Source: Gammaproteobacteria bacterium
GTDB lineage: Bacteria > Pseudomonadota > Gammaproteobacteria > Steroidobacterales > Steroidobacteraceae
DNA: 40,203 bases
NCBI GenBank assembly: GCA_016874175.1
Contig: VGUP01000005.1
Coordinates: 1 to 40,203, forward strand
Direction of reading: 5' to 3'
Made by a program: the position numbers and the translations under genes. Shown piece after piece: positions 16,773-25,823 of the stretch; the stretch's first letter is position 1; each line of letters begins with the position of its first letter. A model generated the notes under the pieces. That model saw only the letters and a program-made list of their open reading frames with translations, was not told the origin of the DNA and ran no database searches.

Positions 16773-17594
16773 ATGGAGTCCACTCGTCCCATCCGCGCTT
16801 TGATTCGCGGGCTCGACGCACTGACTGTGCTCAATCTGCGCAATGGCGCCACGGTGTCGGAGGTCGCGCAGGAAATTCGCCTGCCGCGAACCACCACTTA
16901 TCGCATTCTTGAAACACTGAGCCACGCCGGTTTCGTGTATCGCGATGCCGCCGATGATCGCTATCGGCTCACCATCATGGTGCGTGGCCTCTCCGACGGT
17001 TACGACGATGAGGCTTGGGTCACGCAGATCGCACGGCCCTATATCCACGAACTCGGCAAGGACATCGTCTGGCCAGTGGCGATTGCCTCGCTCTCCGGGA
17101 CCTCGATGATGGTGCGCGAGTCGACCGATCACCGCAGCCCACTCGCCGTCGAGCGCTACTCGGCGGGGTTTCGCGTGCCGTTGCTCACCTCTTCCTCGGG
17201 TCGGGTGTATCTCGCGTTCTCGCCGCCTACGCAGCGCGAGTCACTGCTCGATATTCTCGCGCGCTCCAATCGCGACAGCGATGTGCTCGCCAAGAACCGC
17301 CCGGAACTCATGAAGATGCTGAACGATGTGCGCATGCAGGGCTATGCCTCGGCGGTGCGACCACGGCGTGTGTCCGATGAAATCAGCATGGCGGTGCCGA
17401 TCATAGTCGATGATCGCGTGCTGGCCGCGGTCACCATTCGCTTCAGCGGCACGGCCGTACCGCTCAAGCTTGCCGTCGAGCGCTTCTTGCCGAAGTTGCG
17501 CGACACCGCACAAAAAATTCGCCAGACCTTTGCCGACCAGCAACGTGACCCGCCGCACCAGCAGACGCCGCGCGCCGTTGCCAATGGCCGCTGA
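16773..17594 (+). CDS. IclR family transcriptional regulator
   Basis: A 273-residue regulator with an N-terminal winged helix-turn-helix (residues 5-70: IRALIRGLDALTVLN, TVSEVAQEIRLPRTTTYRIL, HAGFVYRDAADDRYRLT) and a C-terminal IclR effector domain with LLTSSSGRVYLAF and a conserved RVSDEISMAVPI region. It resembles MhpR-like regulators of aromatic-acid catabolism. It is divergent from the deacetylase/aldehyde dehydrogenase operon and lies 15 bases upstream of the second VAO-type oxidase, so it probably controls both. The effector is unknown. The C-terminal tail is Gln- and Pro-rich and not conserved-looking. Confidence 0.92.
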   Translation: MESTRPIRALIRGLDALTVLNLRNGATVSEVAQEIRLPRTTTYRILETLSHAGFVYRDAADDRYRLTIMVRGLSDGYDDEAWVTQIARPYIHELGKDIVWPVAIASLSGTSMMVRESTDHRSPLAVERYSAGFRVPLLTSSSGRVYLAFSPPTQRESLLDILARSNRDSDVLAKNRPELMKMLNDVRMQGYASAVRPRRVSDEISMAVPIIVDDRVLAAVTIRFSGTAVPLKLAVERFLPKLRDTAQKIRQTFADQQRDPPHQQTPRAVANGR

Positions 17595-17609
17595 TCGAGG
17601 GTTAGGCAG

Positions 17610-19190
17610 ATGAACGCGGAAATGCACAGCCCATCGTCGCTCCTCGAGCGCTTGCAGTCCTTGCTCGGCCGCGAGCACGTATTGACCAACTCCACCGAGC
17701 GCAGTTTTTATTCGACGGATATTTACCGCGAGGGTGCCCTGCCCGTTGCCGTCGTACGCCCGACGAGCACGGCGGATGTGGCGCAGATCGTGCAACTGGC
17801 CGTGGCCGAGGGCGTTGCCGTGGTCCCGCGTGGGGGCGGCGCGTCCTACACCGACGGCTATACACCGACCGAGGCCGGCTCGATCAGCATCGACACTTCA
17901 CGCATGAATCGCATCCTCGAGATCAACGAGCGCGACATGTATTGTGTAGTCCAAGTCGGTGTGACTTGGGCAGCGCTCAACGAGGCATTGGCCGCCAAAG
18001 GTTTGCGCACCCCTTTCTTTGGCCCATTCTCGGGACTCGCGGCCACGGTCGGTGGCTCGCTGTCGCAGAACAGCGTGACTTGGGGCACCGGTGTATTTGG
18101 CGTCTCCGGCGAGAGCACCCTCGGTGTCGAAGTCGTCCTCGGCAACGGCGAGATCATCAAGACGGGCTCTTGGGGTGCTGCGAACTCGGTACCCTTCTTG
18201 CGCTCGTACGGCCCCGATCTCACTGGGCTGTTCATGGGCGACTGCGGCGCGCTCGGCGTCAAGACGACGGTCGCGCTGCGCCTGCTGCCGCGCAATACGC
18301 ACGTGTTGGGACTGTCGTTCGGCTTCAAAGATTTCGCGAGCATGTCGGCAGGCATGGAGGCTGCTGCGAAGCAGGGCCTCAATCTCACCAACTTTGGCCT
18401 CGACCCGGCGTTGCAGCAGGGACAACTCGGTAAAGCCGACGCCGCGACGGCCATGCAGTCGGCACTCGCGGTTTGGCAGACCTCGCGCGGCATCATCGAC
18501 GGCGCAAAACAATTGCTGAAGATGGCCTTCGCGGGCCGCGGCTTTCTGCAAGGTGCCGTGTTCTCGGCACATTGGGTGGTCGATGGCATCGACGACGTCT
18601 CTTGCCGGGCGGCCGTGGCCAAACTGCGCGCGGCACTGCAAGCGCACGGCGCCGAAGTGCCCGCCACCGTCCCGACCGTCGCGCATGCGATGCCGTTCAT
18701 GCCGCTCTATAACGTGCGCAGCCCCCTCGGCGAGCGCTGGGTGCCGGTGCACGGCATCCTACCCTTCTCGCGCGTTGCGGCCTTTCGCAGTGAACTCTCG
18801 AAGTACTACGAACAGCACGCGGCAGACATGAAACGCCTGAAAATCCGCTATGGCGCCATGTTCATGACCGTGGGCACCAACGGCTTTCTGTACGAGCCGG
18901 TGTTCTATTGGGAAGACGGCTACAACATCACGCAAGAGCGGCTGCTGCCCGAGGGCTATCAAGCCACCTTGCCGAAGTTTGCCGACAATCCGGAGGGTCG
19001 CACACTGGTCGACCAGATGAAGCACGGCATCGCCGACATCTTCCAGCGCCACGGTGCAAGCCACCTGCAGATCGGCAAGTTCTACCCCTATATGCGCGGC
19101 CGCGACCCGCACACCGCCAAGCTCATCCGCGAGCTCAAGCAGCTGGTCGACCCCCAGCGCCGCCTTAACCCGGGCGCGCTGGGCCTGTAG
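17610..19190 (+). CDS. FAD-linked oxidase/dehydrogenase, VAO/PCMH type (paralogue of 6310-7902)
   Basis: A 526-residue flavoenzyme collinear with the 6310-7902 product. It shares VPRGGGASYTDGYTPT, the VTWAALNEALAAKGLRTPF region, VGGSLSQNS, GERWVPVHGILPFSR, LQIGKFYPYMRGRDP and the terminal RLNPGALGL. The N-terminal half binds FAD (PCMH domain) and the C-terminal half is the substrate cap. It follows the IclR gene by 15 bases and precedes etfB and etfA by 73 bases. This suggests that its electrons could go to ETF, as in known FAD-linked dehydrogenase-ETF pairs such as the lactate dehydrogenase of LctBCD. It may instead use oxygen or a cytochrome. Substrate unknown. Confidence 0.91.
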   Translation: MNAEMHSPSSLLERLQSLLGREHVLTNSTERSFYSTDIYREGALPVAVVRPTSTADVAQIVQLAVAEGVAVVPRGGGASYTDGYTPTEAGSISIDTSRMNRILEINERDMYCVVQVGVTWAALNEALAAKGLRTPFFGPFSGLAATVGGSLSQNSVTWGTGVFGVSGESTLGVEVVLGNGEIIKTGSWGAANSVPFLRSYGPDLTGLFMGDCGALGVKTTVALRLLPRNTHVLGLSFGFKDFASMSAGMEAAAKQGLNLTNFGLDPALQQGQLGKADAATAMQSALAVWQTSRGIIDGAKQLLKMAFAGRGFLQGAVFSAHWVVDGIDDVSCRAAVAKLRAALQAHGAEVPATVPTVAHAMPFMPLYNVRSPLGERWVPVHGILPFSRVAAFRSELSKYYEQHAADMKRLKIRYGAMFMTVGTNGFLYEPVFYWEDGYNITQERLLPEGYQATLPKFADNPEGRTLVDQMKHGIADIFQRHGASHLQIGKFYPYMRGRDPHTAKLIRELKQLVDPQRRLNPGALGL

Positions 19191-19217
19191 AATCATCGTC
19201 CGGTCAAGAACAACAGG

Positions 19218-19236
19218 GGCCGCGCTGACTGCGGCC
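19218..19236. other. Intercistronic inverted repeat (possible hairpin)
   Basis: GGCCGC-GCTGACT-GCGGCC can form a 6-base-pair stem with a 7-base loop in the gap between the VAO-type oxidase and etfB. There is no following T run, so it is not an intrinsic terminator. It could separate or stabilise the two parts of the transcript. Confidence 0.4.
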
Positions 19237-19263
19237 GGCTATCCCTAAGGAGCCTCACGGGCG

Positions 19264-20013
19264 ATGAAACGTATTCTCGTATCGATCAAGCGAGTGGTGG
19301 ACTACAACGTGCGCATTCGGGTCAAGCCCGATGGCACCGGCGTAATCACGGATGGCGTCAAGATGAGCGTCAATCCGTTCGACGAAATCGCCCTCGAGGA
19401 AGCGCTGCGGATCAAAGAAAAAGGCCTTGCCGAAGAAGTGGTGGCCGTTTCCATTGGCCCCGCAGACTGCCAGCAGCAACTGCGTACTGCGCTCGCCATG
19501 GGTGCCGATCGCGCCGTGCACGTGCAGACCGACGCCATCATCGAACCGGGCACGGCCGCCCGCCTGATGCACAAGCTCGCCGAGCGTGAGCAAGTGATGC
19601 TCGCCATCGTCGGCAAACAGGCCATCGACGATGACTGCAACCAGACCGGACAGATGCTGGCCGCGCTCTGGGGTCGACCGCAGGCGACCTTCGCCTCGAA
19701 GGTCGAAATCAACGGCGACCAGGCGCTGGTCACGCGCGAAGTCGACGCCGGACTGGAGACGCTCGAGATCGATCTGCCGGCGGTGATCACCGCCGACCTG
19801 CGCCTCAACGAGCCGCGCTACGTGAAGCTTCCCGACATCATGAAGGCCAAGAAAAAGCCGCTCGAAACCATCGATCCGGCCGCACTCGGCGTCACGCCTG
19901 TCGAACGCCTCAAGGCCGTCAAGTTCGATCCGCCTGCGCAACGCAGCAAGGGCGTGATGGTCAAAGATGTACAGGAACTCGTCACCGCGCTGCGTGGCAA
20001 GGGCCTCGTTTGA
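19264..20013 (+). CDS. etfB: Electron transfer flavoprotein subunit beta
   Basis: A 249-residue ETF beta subunit of group 1: MKRILVSIKRVVDYNVRIRV, SVNPFDEIALEEALRIKEK, the AMGADRAVH and GKQAIDDDCNQTGQM segments, and the C-terminal AMP-binding region. With EtfA it makes a soluble heterodimer carrying FAD and AMP, which passes electrons from flavin dehydrogenases to ETF-quinone oxidoreductase. That last enzyme is not in the window. An AAGGAG ribosome site lies upstream of the ATG. The segment after a VAO-type oxidase gene suggests a dedicated supply, though group-1 EtfBA are often housekeeping. Confidence 0.96.
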   Translation: MKRILVSIKRVVDYNVRIRVKPDGTGVITDGVKMSVNPFDEIALEEALRIKEKGLAEEVVAVSIGPADCQQQLRTALAMGADRAVHVQTDAIIEPGTAARLMHKLAEREQVMLAIVGKQAIDDDCNQTGQMLAALWGRPQATFASKVEINGDQALVTREVDAGLETLEIDLPAVITADLRLNEPRYVKLPDIMKAKKKPLETIDPAALGVTPVERLKAVKFDPPAQRSKGVMVKDVQELVTALRGKGLV

Positions 20014-20051
20014 ATTGCTAAGGGATCCGCTCCCAGAGATTTGATACACAC

Positions 20052-21005
20052 ATGAGCAAGATTCTGATCGTCGCCGAACATGCCGGCGGCAAATTGAACC
20101 CCGTCATCGCCAAGTGCGTGCATTGCGCCACCGGCATCGCCGGCGCCGAAATCCACCTCGCCGTTTTCGCCGCGGACGCGGCCGCAGTCGCTGCGCAGGC
20201 CGCACAGATTGCCGGCGTAACCAAGGTGGTCACGGTGACTCACGCGGTCCATGCCAATCCGCTCGCCGCCACGGTCGCGCCGCAACTCGCCGAACTCGCG
20301 CAGGGCTACAGCCATATCTTTGGTCCGTCGACCACCTTCGGCAAAGATTTGATGCCGCGCGTCGCGGCGCTGCTCGATGCGCCGCAGGCTTCCGACATCA
20401 TGGCAGCCGAAAGCGCGACGCGCTTCAAGCGGCCGATCTACGCCGGCAACGCCATCATCACCGTGGAAGTCGAGGCCGGCACGCGCGTGGTCGCCACAGT
20501 CCGCACGGCCTCTTTCGAAGCCGCGGGCGCTGCGGCAAGCCCGGCACCGATCGAAGCGGTCAGCCTCTCGGCCGCGCTGCCGACGCATACGCGTTTCGTC
20601 TCGGTCACCTCGGCCCGCAGCGATCGGCCCGACCTGCAGACTGCAAAGAAAGTGGTTTCGGGCGGCCGCGCGCTCGCGAGCACCGACAATTTCAAAATCC
20701 TCTACAGTCTCGCCGACAAGATGGGCGCGGCCGTGGGCGCCTCGCGCGCTGCAGTCGATGCTGGCTATGCGGCCAACGACATGCAGGTAGGGCAAACCGG
20801 CAAGATCATCGCACCCGATATCTACCTCGCCTGCGGTATTTCCGGCGCGATCCAGCATCTGACCGGCATCAAAGACGCACGCACCATCGTCGCCATCAAC
20901 AAAGATCCTGAAGCGCCAATCTTTGAAGTTGCCGACTACGGGCTCGTGGGCGATCTCTTTCAGGTGGTACCGGAATTCGAGAAGCTGATCTCGAGCGACA
21001 GCTGA
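20052..21005 (+). CDS. etfA: Electron transfer flavoprotein subunit alpha
   Basis: A 317-residue ETF alpha subunit. The N-terminal domain starts [18 protein letters not shown]. The C-terminal FAD domain contains [52 protein letters not shown] and the final [19 protein letters not shown], all typical for FAD-binding EtfA. It lies 38 bases after etfB and completes the ETF heterodimer. The stop codon at 21003-21005 is overlapped by the likely start of the following MFS gene. Confidence 0.97.
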   Translation: MSKILIVAEHAGGKLNPVIAKCVHCATGIAGAEIHLAVFAADAAAVAAQAAQIAGVTKVVTVTHAVHANPLAATVAPQLAELAQGYSHIFGPSTTFGKDLMPRVAALLDAPQASDIMAAESATRFKRPIYAGNAIITVEVEAGTRVVATVRTASFEAAGAAASPAPIEAVSLSAALPTHTRFVSVTSARSDRPDLQTAKKVVSGGRALASTDNFKILYSLADKMGAAVGASRAAVDAGYAANDMQVGQTGKIIAPDIYLACGISGAIQHLTGIKDARTIVAINKDPEAPIFEVADYGLVGDLFQVVPEFEKLISSDS

Positions 21006-22195
21006 AGACCCAGCGTACGGGTCGGGCCTTTATCGCGCTGCTCGGGATCGCAAGTGCGCTCTCCGCGTTCGGCATGGCGAGCGTGGTGCCGGCGCTGCCG
21101 CTGCTTGCCAACTCCTTGCAGGCGGATTACGCCGCCGTGCAGTTCGTGGTCTCGGCCTACCTGCTTGGCCTCGGACTTTGCCAGCCCATTCAGGGCCTGT
21201 TGAGCGATCGCCACGGGCGCCGTCCCGTATTGCTGGCGGGCTACAGCTTGTTTCTGCTTGCCAGTCTCGCAGCGAGTCTCGCGACCGAGATCACCATGGT
21301 CATCGTGGCCCGCTTCTTTCAAGCAATGGGCGTGAGTGTGGCGACCGTGGTCACCCGCGCGATCGTTCGCGATTCCTTTGCACCGGGTCCAGCCGCCACC
21401 GCACTGTCGTTCATCACCGCGGTGATGGGCGTGGCGCCAGTCTTGGCGCCGCTCGTTGGCGGGCTCGCGAGCGAGGCCGCCGGGTGGCGCGGAATTTTTT
21501 GGCTGCACGCGGCGGTAGCAGCCTGCGTACTCGCCCTGCTCGCTTCGCAATTGCGCGAAACTCGCCCGCTCGACAGCGAACCCATGAGCTTTAGCGAACT
21601 GCTGCGCGGTGCACGAGTGCTGCTGGGCGAGCGCGGCTTCATGGGCCACTCGCTCACTTACAGCAGCGCAAGTGCCGGCGGCTTCATTTTCATCACTATC
21701 GGCGCCGCGCTCTATGAAAAACTGTTTGCGTTATCGAGCAGCGTGTTCGGTGCGCTGTGGTCGGGCCTGGCGATCAGCTACGTGATGGGCGCAACGGCCG
21801 CCGGTCACTTGTCGCGCCGCAGCGGGGTCTGGCAAACCACGCGAATCGGCCTTGCCTGCAACGTGATCGCGACCAGCCTGTTCATCGTGGCTGCGTTCCT
21901 CAGCGTACCGAGTTTGGCCCTTTATAGTGGTTCACTCGGCCTGATGATGGTCGCCAACGGCATTCTCTCGCCCGTGTCGCTCGCCGGCGCAGTCGAAGAC
22001 AACCCGCAGCTCGCCGGTGTCGCGGCAGGGCTCTCGAGTTCGATCGCCATGCTGCTCTCGATGGTAAGTGCCATCCTCACCGGCGTGCTCTACGACGGCA
22101 CGGCGCGTTGGTGCGCGGGCCTCATGGCCATCGCCTGTGTCGTTTGTTGGTGGGCTGCGCATCACGCCCACCGCGCCCGCATCATCGGAACCTAG
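21002..22195 (+). CDS. MFS transporter, Bcr/CflA-like drug or metabolite exporter
   Basis: A twelve-helix MFS protein with a Bcr/CflA-like pattern: FVVSAYLLGLGLCQPIQGLL and the loop 2-3 motif LSDRHGRRPVLLAGY. The first in-frame ATG is at 21074, but starting there would cut the first membrane helix, whose sequence FIALLGIASALSAFGMASVV begins upstream. No ATG, GTG or TTG occurs in frame between the stop at 20924-20926 and 21074. The best start is CTG at 21002, which overlaps the etfA stop as CTGA in the same style as the ATGA couplings elsewhere here. The gene probably exports a product or toxic intermediate. Product length is about 397 residues with this start. Confidence 0.82.
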   Translation: MKTQRTGRAFIALLGIASALSAFGMASVVPALPLLANSLQADYAAVQFVVSAYLLGLGLCQPIQGLLSDRHGRRPVLLAGYSLFLLASLAASLATEITMVIVARFFQAMGVSVATVVTRAIVRDSFAPGPAATALSFITAVMGVAPVLAPLVGGLASEAAGWRGIFWLHAAVAACVLALLASQLRETRPLDSEPMSFSELLRGARVLLGERGFMGHSLTYSSASAGGFIFITIGAALYEKLFALSSSVFGALWSGLAISYVMGATAAGHLSRRSGVWQTTRIGLACNVIATSLFIVAAFLSVPSLALYSGSLGLMMVANGILSPVSLAGAVEDNPQLAGVAAGLSSSIAMLLSMVSAILTGVLYDGTARWCAGLMAIACVVCWWAAHHAHRARIIGT

Positions 22196-22230
22196 CTTGT
22201 TGCAACAACCCGGGTAAGCGGAGAACTCCC

Positions 22231-22650
22231 ATGCGCGTCAGACCTTCGTCCTCGTATGCGGTGCTGGCGAAAAGAGCATCGCGCCTTGCAGGCCGTCCCA
22301 GCACCTTCAATCTGGCGGTTCTGGTGCTCGTGGTCTGGTTGGTGACGGGCCCAATGTTTGGCTTCAGCGACACTTGGCAGCTTGTCATCAACACGGGCAC
22401 GACGATCGTGACTTTTTTGATGGTTTTTTTGATTCAGAACACACAGAACCGCGATACCGAGGCGCTGCACATCAAGCTCGATGAGCTGATTCGCGCCACC
22501 CAGGGCGCGCACAACGCACTGCTTGATCTCGAGGAACTCGAGGAGCGCCAATTGGATGAATTTCGCGCGCGCTACATCGCCTTGGCAAAATCGGCCCGCG
22601 AGCAGCGCGAACGCGGCGCCGTGGATACCGATACGCCCGAGGCCTTGTGA
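22231..22650 (+). CDS. Low-affinity iron permease family small membrane protein
   Basis: A 139-residue protein with two membrane segments (FNLAVLVLVVWLVTGPMFGF and about residues 57-74) followed by the signature QNTQNRDTEALHIKLDELI and a charged helical tail that may form a coiled coil. This is the low-affinity iron permease family pattern, named from the yeast Fet4 region but without a proven transport role in bacteria. A GGAG site precedes the ATG. It follows the MFS gene by 35 bases and ends opposite a convergent reductase gene. Confidence 0.85.
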   Translation: MRVRPSSSYAVLAKRASRLAGRPSTFNLAVLVLVVWLVTGPMFGFSDTWQLVINTGTTIVTFLMVFLIQNTQNRDTEALHIKLDELIRATQGAHNALLDLEELEERQLDEFRARYIALAKSAREQRERGAVDTDTPEAL

Positions 22651-22666
22651 TTTTGACAGCGCCCTT

Positions 22667-22684
22667 CCAGTAAGCACTGGTTTT
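22667..22684. terminator. Weak intrinsic terminator between convergent genes
   Basis: CCAGT-AAGC-ACTGG forms a short perfect stem with a 4-base loop and is followed by TTTT on the plus strand. It lies between the ends of the iron-permease-family gene and the convergent reductase gene. The stem is only five base pairs, so its strength is doubtful. Confidence 0.4.
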
Positions 22685-22698
22685 CGAAGCGCGCGGCG

Positions 22699-23721
22699 CT
22701 ATTTGACGGCGCCAGGGTCAGCCCCGACGCGCACCAGCGCCTTGCCAAAGTTTTGGCCGCGCATCAGACGGCAGAAAGCCTCGGGTGCTTGCGCCAAACC
22801 CTCGGCGATGTCCTCGCGCCAGCTGAAGCTGCCCTCACGTATCCACCGCGAGAGCACGCGCTGCATCTCCGGAAATCTTTGCATGTGATCGTAGACCACA
22901 AGCCCCTTCATCGTCGCCCGCGCACCGACGATGGGCCCGAGCCAAGGGCCCGGAGGCGGTGTATCCATGCTGTAGGCTTCGATCATGCCGCAGAGCACGA
23001 TGCGCGCGCCCAGCGCGAGATTGCGCGTCACGGCCTCGAGCGTGCTGCCGCCCACGTTATCGAAATAGGCGTCGATGCCGTCCGGGCAAGCGGCTTTTAG
23101 GGCCGCAGCGAGCTCGCCGTCCTTGTAGTTGACGCAGGCCTCGAAACCGAGCTGACGCACCGCGTAGTCGCACTTTTCTTTAGAGCCGGCGATACCGACC
23201 ACACGTGCGCCCATATGTCGCGCAATTTGTCCTGCCGCGCAGCCGACCGGTCCAGCGCACGCCGAAACCACGAAGGTTTGTCCCGGCAGCGGTTGCGCCA
23301 GAAAAATGGTGCCGGCGTAAGCCGTCATACCTGGCATGCCCAGCACGCCGAGCGCACTGGCGATCGGCGCCATCGCGGGATCGATGCGGCGTACGCCCTG
23401 CCCCGTGCTCAACGCGTACTGCTGCCAACCATTGCGTACCGCGACGATATCGCCCGGCTTGTAGTCGGCATGCTGCGACTCGATGACCTCGGCGACGGTC
23501 TCGCCCACCATAACATCGCCAGAGGCCAGCCGATCTTGGTAGATCTGACTGTTCTTCATGACGTTGCGGTAGTAGGGATCGAGCGAGAGGTAAATTGTTC
23601 GCGATAAAAACTGGCCCTCTCCCGGAACCGGGATGGCCGTGTAGTCAGCGCCGAAGTCCTCGGGGACCGGAAGGCCCCGAGGACTGCGTGCAAACGTGAT
23701 GCGCTGGTTGCGGTCGCTCAA
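22699..23721 (-). CDS. NADP-dependent oxidoreductase, MDR superfamily (CurA/leukotriene B4 dehydrogenase-like)
   Basis: A 340-residue zinc-free medium-chain reductase. The N-terminal domain contains YLSLDPYYRNVMKN, and the Rossmann domain has the cofactor loop SACAGPVGCAAGQIARHMGA and VVGIAGSKEKCDY. The segment MPGMTAYAG is a hallmark of the CurA/PTGR group, which reduces alpha,beta-unsaturated carbonyls using NADPH. The start is TTG at 23721, which overlaps the peroxiredoxin stop as TTGA. No alternative start fits the family N-terminus. It probably detoxifies or processes enone intermediates. Confidence 0.93.
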   Translation of the reverse strand: MSDRNQRITFARSPRGLPVPEDFGADYTAIPVPGEGQFLSRTIYLSLDPYYRNVMKNSQIYQDRLASGDVMVGETVAEVIESQHADYKPGDIVAVRNGWQQYALSTGQGVRRIDPAMAPIASALGVLGMPGMTAYAGTIFLAQPLPGQTFVVSACAGPVGCAAGQIARHMGARVVGIAGSKEKCDYAVRQLGFEACVNYKDGELAAALKAACPDGIDAYFDNVGGSTLEAVTRNLALGARIVLCGMIEAYSMDTPPPGPWLGPIVGARATMKGLVVYDHMQRFPEMQRVLSRWIREGSFSWREDIAEGLAQAPEAFCRLMRGQNFGKALVRVGADPGAVK

Positions 23722-24200
23722 AGCTGAGCGAGCACGTACTCGGCGCTCGAAACTTCGAACTTGCCCGGCGCTTCGACGTTGACCTGCGTGGCAACGCCAT
23801 TCTTGGCGATGATCGCGAAACGCTGACCGCGCATACCCATGCCAAAGCCGCGCGCGTCGAGCTCGAGACCGAGCGCACGCGCGTAGTCGCCATTGCCGTC
23901 GGCGAGCATCGCCACCTTGTCGCCGACATTGCTGGCCTTGCCCCAGGCGTTCATGACGAACATGTCGTTGACGGACACGCAGACGATCGAATCGACGCCC
24001 TTGGCCTTGAATGCGTCGGCGTGCTGCACGAAACCCGGCAGGTGCTTGGCATCGCAGGTCGGGGTGAAGGCTCCCGGCACCGAGAACAACACCACCGTCT
24101 TGCCCGCAAACAGCGCCTCGGCGCTCACTTCCTTCGGGCCCTCGGCAGTCATTTGCTTGAACGTACCCGCAGGCATCTTGTCACCGGCCTTCATGGTCAT
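23718..24200 (-). CDS. Peroxiredoxin, Prx5/AhpE-type (hybrid-like)
   Basis: A 160-residue thiol peroxidase with the active-site motif PGAFTPTCD (peroxidatic Cys49) and the downstream GKASNVGDKVAMLADGN and RGQRFAIIAKNGV segments typical of the Prx5 family. No second resolving Cys is obvious; Cys74 in DSIVCVSVND is the only other candidate. It removes hydrogen peroxide or alkyl hydroperoxides in the cytoplasm, which fits a region rich in flavin oxidases. An AGGAG site lies before the ATG at 24200; a second ATG at 24194 is also possible. It is coupled to the MDR reductase by TTGA. Confidence 0.94.
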   Translation of the reverse strand: MTMKAGDKMPAGTFKQMTAEGPKEVSAEALFAGKTVVLFSVPGAFTPTCDAKHLPGFVQHADAFKAKGVDSIVCVSVNDMFVMNAWGKASNVGDKVAMLADGNGDYARALGLELDARGFGMGMRGQRFAIIAKNGVATQVNVEAPGKFEVSSAEYVLAQL

Positions 24201-24249
24201 GGAATTGCTCCTGGATGAAAAACTGGCGTTATCTTACCGCACGAATCTC

Positions 24250-25794
24250 TCAGCCGTAGGGCCGATGCAGGTATTGCCCCATGGGCTTGCCGACCGGCTT
24301 GCCATTGTCATAGATCAGTCGTCCACGCAGATAAGTGCTGGTCACCGTGGCCGACATCTCCATGCCTTCGAACACCGAATACCCTTGGTCGGATTCGGAG
24401 GTCTTGTTGCCGGCAACAAAACTCTTGTTGGGGTCGACCAAGACGATGTCGGCATCGAAACCCGGTGCGATATCACCCTTACCCTTGAGTCCGTAGCGTC
24501 GGGCGGCAGTCCAAGAGGTCAGTTCAGCGATGCGGTTGTACGACAAACCCCGCGGCTTGCCCTCGGTAATCAGCGCCGAGAGCATGAACTCGGTGCCGCC
24601 AAAACCGGACTTCGCCATGAAAATGTTCTTCTTGTCTTTCTTGCCGAGCTTCATTTCGGCGCGGCAGCAAGCGTGATCGGAGCAAACCCAATCGAGCTCA
24701 CGATCGATCAGTGCCTCCCAAAGAAATTTGACGTCGGCGCGCGAGCGGATCGGCGGATTGACCTTGGCGAGATTGCCGACCTTGGCGTCGTAGTCGAGAC
24801 AAAGGTGCGCAATGGTCACTTCGCGACGGAAATCGACATGTGGGAACGCCTTTTTCATTTTCATTGCCGCCTCGACCGCCTTACGCGAAGTGAGATGCAG
24901 CAGATTGATATTGGGGCAGTTCGTCTCGTGTGCGAGATATGAAGCGATCGTGATCGCGAGTCCCTCCGAGTGCGGCGGTCGGGCCGCGCTATAGGCCCGC
25001 AAGCCCGAGAGCGGCAGGCAGTCGATGCACTCGGGATCGTGGGTTTCGCCCGTGAGATAGGTGTCGAGGTCGGTGACCTTCGCCCCGCCCTCGACCATGC
25101 GCGTGTAGGCGCTCAGGAGGTCGGCGAGTTCGCAGTGCAGGCTGACCGAGATGGAATCTTTGATCTTGGGGCTGCGCAACATGGCGCGGTGTACGCCACG
25201 CATGACGAATTCAAAGTGCGCGATGTCGTACTTCTCGTCTTCACCGATCATCAAAAATTCGCGCTGCGAGTTCGAGGCGCCGTGCAGGCCATAACCGCCA
25301 TAGAACATGAAAATCTTGAACGAGGTCACACCGAATTTGTTGATCAGCATGTCGATCTCGCCGATGTGTGTGCGATCGAGAGGCGCGAGGTGATAAGCGT
25401 AATCGACCCAGAAGTTGTCCTTCGAGGCCGCCAGCACCTCGGGATAGACCTCGGCGTAGGGACCGCCGCGCTCCATGTAATAGCCGCCGGTACGCATGTA
25501 ATTGAGGCTCGAGGTCACGCCGCCCTGCGCCGCCGCCAAGCTCTCGCTGCGAGCGTCCGCGGACAGCGGCCCGTAAATGCCAGTGTGCATATGCGGGTCG
25601 ACCAAGCCCGGAAACGCCAGTTTGTTTTTGCCATCGACGACTTCACGCGCCTCAGCGGCGGCGATGCCCTTGGCCAGCTTCACCACCTTGCCGTTGGCGA
25701 CGGCAATGTCGAGTTTTTCGACGGTGGTTTTGCGTGGACGCGCCACGCGCACGTTCTTGATCAGCAGGTCGTATTTCTTGGGCTTCTCGGCCAT
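24250..25794 (-). CDS. Dihydropyrimidinase/dihydroorotase-like amidohydrolase
   Basis: A 514-residue cyclic amidohydrolase. The metal-binding HxH is His68 and His70 in DPHMHTG. Lys160 in TSFKIFMFYGGYG is the likely carbamylated lysine bridging two metals. SLHCELADLL and LLHLTSRKAVEAA hold the next His residues, and CSDHACC carries the catalytic Asp. The final GLKGKGDIAPGFDADIVLVD is typical. Enzymes of this class open cyclic amides (hydantoins, dihydropyrimidines, dihydroorotate). The precise ring substrate is unknown. The gap upstream (25795-25906) has a possible -10 at 25824-25829, suggesting its own promoter. Confidence 0.92.
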   Translation of the reverse strand: MAEKPKKYDLLIKNVRVARPRKTTVEKLDIAVANGKVVKLAKGIAAAEAREVVDGKNKLAFPGLVDPHMHTGIYGPLSADARSESLAAAQGGVTSSLNYMRTGGYYMERGGPYAEVYPEVLAASKDNFWVDYAYHLAPLDRTHIGEIDMLINKFGVTSFKIFMFYGGYGLHGASNSQREFLMIGEDEKYDIAHFEFVMRGVHRAMLRSPKIKDSISVSLHCELADLLSAYTRMVEGGAKVTDLDTYLTGETHDPECIDCLPLSGLRAYSAARPPHSEGLAITIASYLAHETNCPNINLLHLTSRKAVEAAMKMKKAFPHVDFRREVTIAHLCLDYDAKVGNLAKVNPPIRSRADVKFLWEALIDRELDWVCSDHACCRAEMKLGKKDKKNIFMAKSGFGGTEFMLSALITEGKPRGLSYNRIAELTSWTAARRYGLKGKGDIAPGFDADIVLVDPNKSFVAGNKTSESDQGYSVFEGMEMSATVTSTYLRGRLIYDNGKPVGKPMGQYLHRPYG

Positions 25795-25823
25795 GGGGCA
25801 CCTGTCGGTAAAAATCGGCTGGA

